The notes under the pieces are model-generated. The model saw nothing but the letters and a program-made list of their open reading frames with translations, was not told the origin of the DNA and searched no databases. From assembly GCA_037447655.1 (NCBI GenBank), contig JBBHKE010001398.1, positions 17,984 through 81,983 on the forward strand: a stretch of DNA of 64,000 bases, given 5' to 3'. Each line of letters begins with the position of its first letter. Position 1 is the first letter of the stretch. Shown here one piece after another: positions 22,269 through 32,870 of the stretch. The DNA comes from Zygnema cylindricum. Taxonomy: Eukaryota > Streptophyta > Zygnematophyceae > Zygnematales > Zygnemataceae. The position numbers and the translations under genes were made by a program.

Positions 22269-23163
22269 ATGGCCGCCTATGCTATCCCGACGAGGACATG
22301 TATTAGGTTGGTAGATTTTACCAAAATGAACTTGGCGGCTCTAGGGTTTGAATCAAGTACCTGCCGTCCGTCGAAGTAGTCGGTAGCCGGTAGCCTTAGC
22401 TATCTAGTCTAAACCGAAGATATATAATATAGGGTTTGATAGTTAAATAAATGTTAACACGTAGGCTATTTCATTCACCAGGATATTTAGACAAAGATAC
22501 AATTTGTAATGTACGGCGTACTGAAAATCTAAAATGAATATCGCGCATTTTGTTTCGAAGGCGAAAGAAATATTGCCCAAGTATTTATGACGCCCACGAT
22601 TGTAATCCGGCTTAATCGGACGGCCAAGAAGCATGCCGAGATCACAGAATGGGTTTTCCGCGGTTTGCGGACGACGTCACATCAATCGCCAGGTGGCGCA
22701 ATCACATTTGATTACGGCATCTTCGGGGATTCCAAGAACGAATCCAAAAATGACATGTGTCGATTTGTTGGCCATGCCGTACAATGGTCGTACAGAAAGT
22801 ACACCGGCACCTGTACCTTTATGTACGATACACTATGATGATTGGTGCTATACTTCAGTATATAGAGTTTTAGAGAGAGATAGGACTTAGAATTTTTTTA
22901 TAGATTGGACCCTCTCTCCTAGAGAGCTTCTGTACAAAAGGTCAACTTTGACCCTTCATAACTTAATGCTCAAGGGAGCAAATTCAGAGATTCTTTTTGC
23001 AATCAACTCACGGGGGGCTTACCTTCACAGAGGTGAAAGTGGTCAGTGTTTTTGTCTGCCAGGGTGGCAGTTATTCTTCCTTAAAAACAAAGGGGTCAGG
23101 GTTATCCTAGAGGCTTCGTGTGAGCCGCCTACTATGAGGTCCTATGGAGGTCTCACAGTTGCA
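22269..23163 (+). repeat. B3 5' LTR, right part
   Basis: Continues the split LTR after the duplicated ATGGC and ends CACAGTTGCA. Contains GTAC at 22779, 22790, 22799, 22813 and 22823 (five in 48 bp) with ATTGG at 22841, and the LTR-internal frame 22587-22838. Confidence 0.9.
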
Positions 23164-23178
23164 AGTTATAGGCCCACC
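23164..23178 (+). other. B3 primer binding site, decayed
   Basis: AGTTATAGGCCCACC, two changes from the B1/B2 site. The second change removes the internal ATG. Confidence 0.7.
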
Positions 23179-25740
23179 ATCTAGGGTGCCCATATTTAAT
23201 GGAGTTCGCTTCATATACTGGGAAAGTATGATGACATGAGCTTTATGTGAGAAACGGTTTTGGGGAATAGTGAGTGGACGAGGGAGGCGTACATCCAGTC
23301 TAGGGATACCTCCAAGGTTTACTGGAGGCAGATTCACTAGAGATGCAGATCCATCTTCAACGGAGGAGACAAAGGAAGGAGAGGTAGTGGACAAAGGAAA
23401 AGAGAAGGAGATGGTCACACCAATAGCAACCGGTTCGGCATTCATGTCACCTATTTTGAGGAACGAGGAGAATGATATCGATACGTGGGACTACAATAAT
23501 ATGGCGGCTAAGCACTTCATCCTCCGCTTTCTTACTCAAGGGCTTGCATCTCCCCATTTGCAGGTAGAGAGGGCATCAGATCTTTGGGTGGCTCTCATAG
23601 AGATGTACCGAAGTGGTACGATTCAGCAACAACAGTTGGTTGATCAAAATATTAAGGAGTATGTATACAAAGGGGGGAAGATGTTGGATTTTTGCAATGA
23701 GCTTGCTACACTTTTCATGGAACTAGAGAGTGCTAGAAAATTATTTAGTGAAAAGGAAAAGGTCAACTGTTTATTGATGAAGTCACTTGATGTGTTCGAG
23801 AAGATAGTCAATCGTGTGCAAGACTAGGCAGACTCAAGGTGGATTTGGAATTCAATGGTAGGGATGATTCTTGTTGGGGAGAATACAATTCAGATCCGAA
23901 GGGGAGGAAAGAGTGGGCAAGCTTTGGCAGCTGGGATCGATTGAAGAAACAATGATTCTAGAAAACAGGTTGGAAATTATCGAGGAGAGGGGCAAAAAAA
24001 TCAGACCGAGGAGTTCGGACCAAGGACTCCCAAGGGTTTGTGCCATTTTTGTAAGAAACCCGGGCACTATATGGATGAATGCACTAAGTTAAGCGAGCTG
24101 CGGTTAAAGGAGGGGCAGACCTGTGGACGCCCGAGAGGAAAGAAAAAGGCCCTTGTGACACAGGTACATGAGGCAGAATCCGAGGACGAGGACGATGAAC
24201 TCCTATTGGATGAGGAGTTGGAAGCGTAAAACGAGGTCGAAATTCCACAAAAGCAGAAATGTGCTTTCGGTGGATTGAAAGGTGAAGCAGGCTGGATTGT
24301 AGAGTCACGTGCATCCATGCACATTTGCAAAGATAAACACCTGTTCACTAAGATAAGAAAGATTCCCACCGTAGAGATAGAGTACGTGGATGGGAGGATA
24401 GTCACCACTACTCTTGTAGGATCGATAGATCTAAAAGTGTTGGTAGAAGGAAAGACATCCATAGTTACATTCTTCGATGTGTTGTTTATTCCGGAGCTGA
24501 ACAAAAACCTCATCTCTACATCTGTATTAGATGATAAGGGTTTTGATACTAGCACTAGGAAATGAGTCTTTACTGCTAGTTTTGAGGAGGAAGTTTATTT
24601 CACTGCTGAAAAAGGTAACCAAGGGATGTTTAGGCTGATTTTAAGCAATGAAAAGAAGAAACTTTATTATGCTGGTGTTCATGATATAATGTTGTGGCAT
24701 AAGAGGCTTAGGCATGTGAATCTAGATAAGTTAAGAGAGATGAAAAAGATAGGGGTAGTGGAAGGTATTCAGTTCGGTGAAAGTGAGAATCTAAGTGATT
24801 GTAGTGGATGTGCTCAAGGTAGAGCACAAAGGTTACCCTTCCCAAAAAACTGCCACCTATAAGGGAGAAAAGATTCTAGATTTAGTACACACAGATATTT
24901 AGGGGCCGGCCAGAGTGCCATCACCCGGGGGGAAGAGATTTATGATGACTATCACCGATGATTGGTCTCGATATTCCAGGGTGTATTTTTTGAAAAATTA
25001 GTCAAAGGCTCAAGAATGTTTTAAACAATATAAAGCATGGAGTGAAAAACACCATGAAACCTCAATCAAGATAGTAAGGAGTGACAATGGTGGAGAGTTT
25101 ACCTCTAACCAGTTTGAGGATTTTTTGAGAGAAGATGGAGTGAAACACCAAAAGACAGTTCCTCAAAATCCTGAGCACAATGGTGTAGCTGAAAGATTAA
25201 ATAGAACACTGAGTGATAGTGCTAGGAGTATGCTGTCAGATAAGAAAATAGGAAAGAATTTTTGGGCTGAAGCAATGAAATGTGGAAATTATCTGAAAAA
25301 TAGATTTCTTACTTCAGCAGTTAAAGGCCAAACTCCTTATGAGTGATGGACAGGCCGAAAACAAGATGTTTCACACTTAAAGGTTTTCGGTAGTCAAGTG
25401 TTCAGTTTAGAAATAGATCGGTCAAACTGGAAGTTAGACCCAAAAGGAAAACCAAGATATCTACTAGGATATGATGAGATTGTTAAAGGATATAGAGTCA
25501 ATGATCTCAAAAGAGAGGATATTATCCTAGTGAAGCATGTAGTGGTTATGGATGAAGGAAAATCTATAGATCCCTTTAAGCATACAGAGAGAGTCAATAT
25601 CAGATTTGAGTCAGAAAGTTCTGATGACTTTGAGCTTCCTAACTATCCAAGATTTCAAGAAGATGATGATCTTGCAGGTACAGATCAGATCGAGAAGGAC
25701 TCAAATGTGGAACCCGTAGTATTAACTCCAACGAAAGCGG
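23164..25740 (+). pseudogene. B3 gag-pol, truncated in the integrase-RT linker
   Basis: The LTR-borne MEVSQLQ continues into VIGPPSRVPIFNG. A stop at the TGA near 23235 follows, then gag 23270-23827 (185 codons), CHFCKKPGHYMDEC knuckle at 24041-24082, protease site ESRAS near 24302 (both Asp and Gly lost), integrase zinc finger MLWHKRLRHVN (second His region altered) with CSGCAQG, and core NPEHNGVAERLNR near 25165. Stops lie near 23827, 24228, 24563, 24900, 25000 and 25345, with a frameshift near 24850. Coding ends at 25740 against the C LTR. RT and RNase H absent. Confidence 0.88.
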
Positions 25741-26497
25741 TGCAATTCTGTGTCCTCCATTAGACTACAGAATACAGGAAACCTCTAGATATTTATTAAC
25801 TAACCCACTTTCAATGGCAACTATTGCTACCCAAGCAAACAAGCAGACAATTTGACTGCACCCCTGTGCAACCTAAACTCCCCTTAGTTCGTAGGGAAAA
25901 GAATCAATGAAAAAGGCCAACCAGCCGATAAGTTATGAGGCAGTAACCACTCGCCAAAGTGACCACTCCGAGATTTCGGCGATGATGTGCGCCATTGGAT
26001 TTGCAGCGAGACGCAATCTTAGCCATTGTAAATACTTGCGCGACATTTGTTTTCGCTGTCGAAACAAAATGCGCGATATCCATTTGAAACAAGTACAGTA
26101 CTTCGTATTTTATAGAACTGTATCTATGCGTGGCGTTAAGAGTTTCAGTTAAATGAATCTAGTACATTACAATAGTTTAAATAGTAATGAAACCATATAT
26201 CTTCTAACGGACTTCTACGACAGACTGGTTAGAGCTAACGGCTACGCCGCGCTCTGCCGGTCGCGGGTTCGAGTCCTGCCGGACTCAATCTTTTGTTGAG
26301 AGTGGCTTAAGCCACTCTTTAGTCCTACCTATGGAGTTGAGGCAGCCATGGCTCCATTGCTCTCTCTCTCTCTCCTTCAGTGACTACAACAAGTATGGGG
26401 GCGAAAGAGAGAGAAGAGATAGAGGCAGGCTGCCTACATTTTCTTTTCTAATAAATTTAGACCTAGAAAATATACTAAAAACTACTTATTTCAACAC
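25741..26497 (-). repeat. C 3' LTR, internally deleted
   Basis: 757 bp against 1015 bp for the 5' LTR. The missing segment lies around 25940, where the 5' LTR has the Ct-rich leader and GTAC-rich part. Contains the tRNA-like block 26212-26287. Confidence 0.85.
26212..26287 (+). other. tRNA-like sequence with Pol III box matches (antisense to element C)
   Basis: TGGTTAGAGCT (A-box/D-loop-like, 26226) is followed 40 nt on by GGTTCGAGTCC (26266-26276), a perfect B box. GCGGG and CCTGC around TTCGAGT form a 5-bp T-arm with one G-T pair. A matching D stem and 5' acceptor strand are not present, so this is not a functional tRNA gene. The 5' LTR has a diverged version (ggttcaagtct at 31415). Confidence 0.4.
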
Positions 26498-26603
26498 CAG
26501 GGTGGCAGTTGTTCTTGCTGAAACACAAAGGGGTCAGGGTTATCCTAGAGGCTTCCCGGAAGTTGTCTACTCTGAGGACTTATGGAGGTCTCAGAGTTTC
26601 AAC
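26498..26603 (+). repeat. B-family LTR 3'-end fragment inside element C
   Basis: 106 bp matching the last part of a B LTR, from ccagggtggcagtt to the exact LTR terminus gagtttca. It joins the C LTR boundary on one side and C RNase H coding on the other. Best read as a solo B LTR in C followed by a deletion. Confidence 0.8.
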
Positions 26604-29600
26604 CCACATCAACTCTTTCACAGCAAAACAAGAGGCCATGTACCCAGCCTCCATAGAAGACTGAGCAACCACCTCTTGTTGCTTACTGCTCCAACAACAA
26701 CACCTTCCCCCACATACAACACATACCCTGAAATGCATCTTCTCATAGGTGCGTCCCTATAGCTGACATCACTCCAAGTAGTGATGTCAGAGTGCTCCCC
26801 TCCCTAATGCAACCATAACTCTCTAGTTCCCACCTGATATCTCATGAATCTCTTGGCTTCCTCCGAGTCTCTTTTCCTAGGATCATTAAGACTCTTACTG
26901 AGTACTCTAACGGCTGCCGCTATGTCTGGCCAAGTACAATTCATAAAATAGATCAAACTTCCTACGACTTGTCTATAAGGGATAGACTTCATAAACTCTC
27001 TCTCCTCAGGACTCATCTGATCATTTAAGATCATCATTCCTTCTACACTCCCATCACTTATTTTTTTGAAGTCCATGGGAGTGGTATAACTGTTAGCATT
27101 TTCCATCTGGAATTTCTCTAGCATATTACCTATTGCTTCTTTTTAAGTAAGTCTGATAATCTTCTTCCCCTTATCACTCTCCATTTGAATCTCCAAAATA
27201 TATCTTGCCTCCCCTAAATCCTTCATATCAAATCTGATTCTAAGATCTTTCTTTAACTTATTGATTTTTTCCAAAGATTTACTCAACAGAAGCACATCAT
27301 CCACATAAATTGCAATAAAAATGAGGCCATTCTCATCTTTAAACATATAGATAAAATGGTCAGAGTTGATCCGAATATATCCCAGACCGGTGATAAACTC
27401 ATCTAGTTTTTTATTCCACTGTCGAGGAGACTGCTTTTGTCCATATAAGGACTTTATGAGCTTGCAGACTTTGCTCTCTTCTCTTTCTTCCACGAACCCC
27501 TCGGGTTGCCTCATGAAAATTTCTTCCTCTAACTCACCATTAAGAAAAGCAGTTTTAATGTCCATCTGGTATATTTCCATGTCTCCCTCTGCTGCCAGAC
27601 TGAGGAGAATCCTTACTGAGGGGAACTGAACAACTGGAGCAAAGGTCTCCTCATAGTTAATCCCCTCTTTTTGGGTGAACCCTTTCCCTACCAATCGAGC
27701 CTTATATCTCTCAATGGTATTATCTAGGTTTAGTTTTAATTTAAATACCCATTTACACCCAATAGGTTTTTTGTCTGGAGGACAATCCGCTAGTTCACAA
27801 GTATTGCTTCCATGATAGAGGCCATCTCATCATTTATGGCTCTAATCCATCTTTCTTTCTCCGGACTATTCACTGCCACCGAGTAAGACTGAGGCTCATC
27901 TGGGTGAGATGGCTTAGCTACCTTAAGAGCGACATGTTTTTCCTCTATCATTTTGTTGCTCCTTCTCCTTGCCTCAATTTCCGAAGCTGGAATGGATGGA
28001 AGTCTTGGATTTCTCCTCACTGTCTCATCGGCTCCCCTGTCCATAGAAGCCGGTTTTGGTCCCACGTCTTTTATCTCCTTGAATTCCATAGGGGTATGTG
28101 AGATTTCCGGTGAGTCTCTTGCATCTCGAATCCCCCCTCAATCTGCAATCACGGTTTCACTTATGTCCTTTTCGGGAACGACCAAGATCGCCTCACTTTC
28201 GGACTCAAATCTGATTCTTATTTCTTTGTATATTTGAAGGGGTCAAATGACTTCCCTTCATCCATGACAACTAAGTGTTTGAACAGATTTATATCTTTCT
28301 TTGCTAAGTCATAGACTCTATATCCCTTAACATCCTCATCATATCCCACAAAGTATCCAGGTTTTCCCTTAGCATCTAGTTTCCAGTTTTTCCTGTCCGT
28401 GTCAAGACTGTAAACTTGGCTATCGAATACTTTAAGGTGTGAGATATCTGGTTTCCTTCCAACCCATCTCTCATAAGGTGTCACTCCCTTTACAGCTGAG
28501 GTAAGGACTCTATTTTTAATATGAGTTGGCACAGTTCATTGCTTCTGCACAAAATCTCTTTCTAATTTTCTTATCGGCCAACATTCTACATGCACTATCT
28601 TCTAGTGTTCGATTCAACTTCTCAGCTACCCCATTTTGTTCGGGGTTATATGGTACAGTTTTTTGGTGCTGCACTCCCTCATCTCTCAGATATTTCTCAA
28701 ACTGGTTAGAGGTATATTCCCCCCTATTATCACTCCTTATCCTCTTAATAGGGGTTTCATGCAACTTCTCACTCCAGGCTTTATATTCTTCGAAGTAAAT
28801 TGATACTTTAGACTTTGTTTTTTAGAAAGTAGACTCTAGAGTATCTAGACCAGTCATTGATTATTGTAATCATAAACCTTTTTCCTCTAACCGAAGGTAC
28901 TTTTGTTTGTCCCCAAATATTTGTGTGGACCAAGTCTAATACTTTCTCACCTCTATATGTGGCGGCTTTGGGAAAGGGAAGTCTGTGAGCCTTACCTTGA
29001 GCACAACCACTACAATCATCCATCATTTTATTATCCCCAAACTCAATGCCTTCTACTACCCCAAGCTTTTTCATTTCCCTCAACCTATCAAAATGCACAT
29101 GCCCCAACCGCTTATGCCAAATCATCACCTTAGGAACACCAACATAGTAAGCATTCTTTTTTCATTACTCAGGTTAAGCCTAAACATTCCTTGGCTACCC
29201 TTATCTGCCGTGAAGTAAACTTCATCTCCATACTTAGGTGTAAAGACTCCCTTTCTAGTGAAGGTATCAAACTCTTTGTCATCTAACACAGACGTAGAGA
29301 CAAGATTTTTACTCAGCTGAGGAATGTAGAGTACATTTGAGAATGTAAGTATAGAAGTCTTACCCTCCACTAAGACTTTCATATCTAGTGACCCCTCTAG
29401 ATCTGTAGCTACCACTCTCCCATCCCCATACTTTATCTGTACAGTAGGGATATTTCTTAGCTTAGTGAAGAGTTCCTTATCACGACACATATGCATGGAT
29501 GCACTTGAGTCTATGATCCATCCTTCCTGTGGAGCTTCCCGAATCGCTCCAAGGGCACACTTTTGTCTCCGAGGGATCTCCTTCTCCTCCAGACTCTCGT

Positions 29601-30634
29601 CAAGAAGAAGCTCCCTATCCTCGTCAAAAGACTAATCCTCGATTTCTCCAATCACTTTTGTAACCACAAGTGCCTTTTTCTTCCCTTCGGAAGAACCCCA
29701 TCCACAGTTCTCTTAGAGCCTTCGCTCCTACAACTTGACACAATCTGCGATGAAGTGTCCCGACTTTTTGCAAAAATGACAAAGACCCTTTGGGGGCTTT
29801 AGTCCTCCAGAATTATCTCTTTCCCCTTTTTACGGTTTCTTTGGGTCCTTCCCCCATCGGTCCCCTCCTGCAGCTAGAGCTTGAATGCTCTTTCCCCCTC
29901 TTCTAATCTCCATTGTGTTTTCCTGCACAAGTATCATCCTGACTACTGTGTTCCATTTCCATGAACTAGCAGGCATTTCCTCTACTCGGTACAATATGTT
30001 CTCGTACTCATCTGGTAACTTCATGATAAGGGTGTTGACTTTCATTTCCATTGTACCTGTCCACCCGGCACTTTCCATCTCCAATAGAAACAAGAAAGAT
30101 CATTACAGTAATCTAACATCTTTCCTCCTTTGTAAGTGTAACTCACTAGCTTTTGCTCAACCAATTGGAGCTCTTGAATAGTTCAAGCTCTATAAATCTC
30201 CACCAAACTCACCCACAAATCCTCGGCATTGTAAATGTGAAAGTGAGGGGTGGCCAAAGCTTTAGTGAGGTGCCTCAGAATGAAGTTCTTGGCAACCATG
30301 TTTACATCCTCCCACATTTGAGTATCGTTCTCCGCGGTCTTCACAGTCGTCGTTCTTGGTACTGTGGCAATAGGAGTAAGGGCTCTCTCCTTCCCTTTCC
30401 CCTTTTCGGACACACTGTTGTCCCCATCATATGCCTCCTCCGTTGAGGCGGCTGTTACTGCAGGAAAATCTTTCTCCTCCAAATCCCGGTGGAGTTCCCG
30501 ATTGTGGACGTTTCACTTGTCCACTGACGATACCCCAGTATCGTTTTTCACACAAAGCTCCCATCATCATGGCTTCCCAATAGATGAACCCAGATCCATT
30601 GAAAGTGGGCACCCTAGAGGGTGGGCCCATAACG
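26604..30634 (-). pseudogene. C gag-pol, many frameshifts, RNase H end missing
   Basis: Reading down the minus strand: gag VMGPPSRVPTFNG with YWEAMMMGALCEKRYW (30639-30427); gag core; CHFCKKSGHFIADC knuckle near 29770; protease DSSAS near 29500 (Gly replaced by Ser); integrase zinc finger WHKRLGHVHFD and CSGCAQGKAHRLPF (29120-28980); core SDNRGEYTS and NGVAEKLNRT (28730-28600); GYDEDVKGYRVYD; RT EGINYEETFAPVV, HQMDIKTAFL-like YQMDIKTAFL, YVDDVLLLSKS near 27300; thumb/connection VVGSLIYFMNCT. RNase H is cut after its first motifs at 26604. At least eight frame breaks. Non-functional. Confidence 0.88.
30620..30634 (-). other. C primer binding site (half-tRNA-iMet type)
   Basis: Complement of GGTGGGCCCATAACG, 14 of 15 positions identical to the initiator tRNA-Met anticodon arm, directly next to the 5' LTR. 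Confidence 0.75.
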
Positions 30635-31649
30635 TGCAATTGTGTGTCCTCGATTGGACCACAGAATAAAGGAAGCCTCTAAATAGTATTTAACTAACCC
30701 ACTTCAAGCCACAATCACTGCTGTCCATAGAGGCGAAATGACAGTTTGAGTGCACCCTTGTGCAGCCTGGACATCGTGATTCTGTAACAAAAAGAATCAC
30801 TGAAAACGGCCAACGAGCCGATAAGTTATAAGTCGGCAAAAATGCCAAGTTTATACAAGCTCTCTGAGAGAGAGGTGTTATCTACCAAAATCCCCCAAGT
30901 CCCAAACCCTCTCTCACAACCCCTATCTACAGAAGTACGCTCCAATCAGGAGAATGTAAAGTCCAAAAAAGTACAGTGGCCGATGTACTTTCTGTACGGC
31001 CTCTATGCGACAAGGCCATGGAGTGGACGCGTGTCGCCGTCCAAGTCGTCCTTATGTCGTCCGGGATCCCCGCTGCTCAATTCAATCCTGCCGCGTATCG
31101 CTAGGTCACGCCACGTCACGCCACGTCCAAAAACTGCCAAAATGATCATTCTGGGACCTCGGCGATGATTAGCGCCGTCGAATATAGACCGACATTTAAT
31201 TTACGCTGTCGAAATAAATGTCTGATACATATATTTTGTGCGGCGGATTGTACACACTGAATTTGATGTGTTCTATGTTTCCTATTTCATAGTTACGTTA
31301 ATCAGATTAAAGTTATACTCAATGTTTAAATAAATATTGTACCGTATGTACTGTAACGAACTTCTACGACAGACCGGTTAGAGCTGACGGCAACGCCTTG
31401 CTCTGCCGGTCAGAGGTTCAAGTCTTGCCGGACTCAACCTTTTGTTGAGAGTGATTTAGGTCACTCTTAAGTCTTGTCTATGGAGCTGAGGCAGCCATGG
31501 CTCCACTACCCTCTCTATCTTTCAGTGACTACAACAAGTATGGGGGATAGAGGGAAGAGGTGGAGGCAGGCTGCCTGCGCTTTCCTTTTCCTGCTTAAAC
31601 TAATGTTTTAAGACCTAGAAAATACCTTATAAATCTAATAATTTCAACA
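30635..31649 (-). repeat. C 5' LTR
   Basis: 1015 bp, TGTTGAAAT...AATTGCA on the minus strand. GTAC tetramers occur near 30935, 30976, 30989 and 30999 with CCAAT at about 30941, and the tRNA-like block is around 31370-31432. Confidence 0.85.
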
Positions 31650-32870
31650 TTTAAATTCTATCTCTAGCTAAGTCTATAGTCATTCTACAGTTCTCATACT
31701 TGTCGTTGTCACTGAGAATTGGAAGGCAGCCATAGCTGTCTCAGGCAGATAAGAAGATAGGCAAAAGAAACACCCCCTACAAAAGGTAGAATCTCATGAG
31801 CATGAATTGATCCTATGACCTCCGGATACCTGCCATACGGCGTAACTGTTTGCTTTATCCAATAGGTCTTGATGAAGCGTTACATATGTTGTATGTGAAA
31901 AATTTATAAATAGTGACACAACGACACATACGGAACAAAATGAACATGAAACATACTTCACCGCACAAATACTGTACAATACGAAATAAACGAAACAACA
32001 TCTAATTTCAATAGACGAAATCAAATGTCGTTCACGATCGACGACAACAGTCAACAAGGAATGACGGCCATAGAAATTCAACGGTAAACACGGAACGACA
32101 ACCGTAGAATTTCAACGGTCAACAAAGATTATTCGGCGCGCCGTTAGGATCGAATGACTAGCATTGATCGTCGAATTACGAACGGACGACACGGGTGAGC
32201 GCCGGCATGCTAGAAAGACTTTTTGGCAACACTTCGCCAAAGTGGAGGAAAAGTGACACGTGGCACTATCCTATTGGATGCTGGAGAGGAAATGGACAGA
32301 ACATCGACGACTTATTTGCCATGTGGCAAACCCAGAGTGGTGCCAAATATTTCTGTATATAAATTACGATGGCTACCGTACTTTGTATGTACATTATGTA
32401 GTGTATGGTAATTTGATTGGTCTAGAAGGGCTATGAGTAGGTTTTTAGGACTAAGATATTTTTGAAAGCCCTCTCTCCCTGAGGCCATCAGTATATATTC
32501 GGTGTCTTTGAACAACAATAACTTAATGCTCGAGGAGCAATTTTAGTGATTCTTTTTGCTGCGGACTCAGGGGAGTCCACGCTACACAAGGGTGTAGTTG
32601 GTCATATTGTTAGCTTGCCAATGTGGGAGTATTTCTAAGGGAAAGTCAAAGTGGGGAATGTTGTCCAAAACACATGTTCAAGTTTTGCATTCTGTGGTGG
32701 AACTAAGCACACAGAAAGTCTTGTTCACAAGGGTGAAGTTGTATTGGGGTTGTGACTGTCAAGGTGTTAGTCATTTGGGTTTGTATCAACTTGGAGTAGG
32801 CACTATCTAGATAAGCTTCTTTGGATCTACGATTTCTGTGGGGGGGATGGAGCCCATAGAAATACATGTA
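31650..32870 (+). repeat. D-type LTR (solo or truncated)
   Basis: Plus-strand sequence co-linear with B LTRs but diverged: cacttgtcgttgtcactgag near the start, a tRNA-like antisense block about 31795-31865, gacacgtggcac near 32255, GTAC plus gattgg at about 32365-32425, ccctctctccctgagg, and gactcaggggagtcc near 32568. The 3' end past about 32600 differs from B. No PBS follows; the B4 pol remnant starts at 32871. Exact ends uncertain. Confidence 0.65.

Larger units (their letters stand above)
15691..25740 (+). mobile_element. Copia element B3, split by B2 and truncated at its 3' side
   Basis: Plus-strand B-family element. Its 5' LTR is in two parts (15691-15835 and 22269-23163) because B2 inserted into it. 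PBS 23164-23178. Gag-pol runs to 25740, where it stops at the end of the C element's LTR within the integrase-RT linker. RT, RNase H and the 3' LTR are missing. Nothing beyond C continues it: the B4 remnant at 32871 overlaps the same linker and is a separate copy. Confidence 0.85.
25741..31649 (-). mobile_element. Copia element C, rearranged at its 3' end
   Basis: Minus-strand Copia element with its own LTR family: 3' LTR 25741-26497, 5' LTR 30635-31649, gag-pol between. It shares gag start VMGPPSRVP and the half-tRNA PBS with family B but has different LTRs (TGTTGAAAT...AATTGCA). The LTRs differ in length because the 3' copy lacks about 260 bp. Flanking 5-mers agcgg and tttaa do not match, so no target-site duplication, which fits rearrangement after insertion. 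The end of RNase H and the polypurine tract are replaced by a piece of B LTR. Confidence 0.85.

Noticed and set aside
26212-26287. Functional tRNA gene
   Set aside because: B box and T-arm fit, but D stem and acceptor pairing are absent; kept only as tRNA-like.
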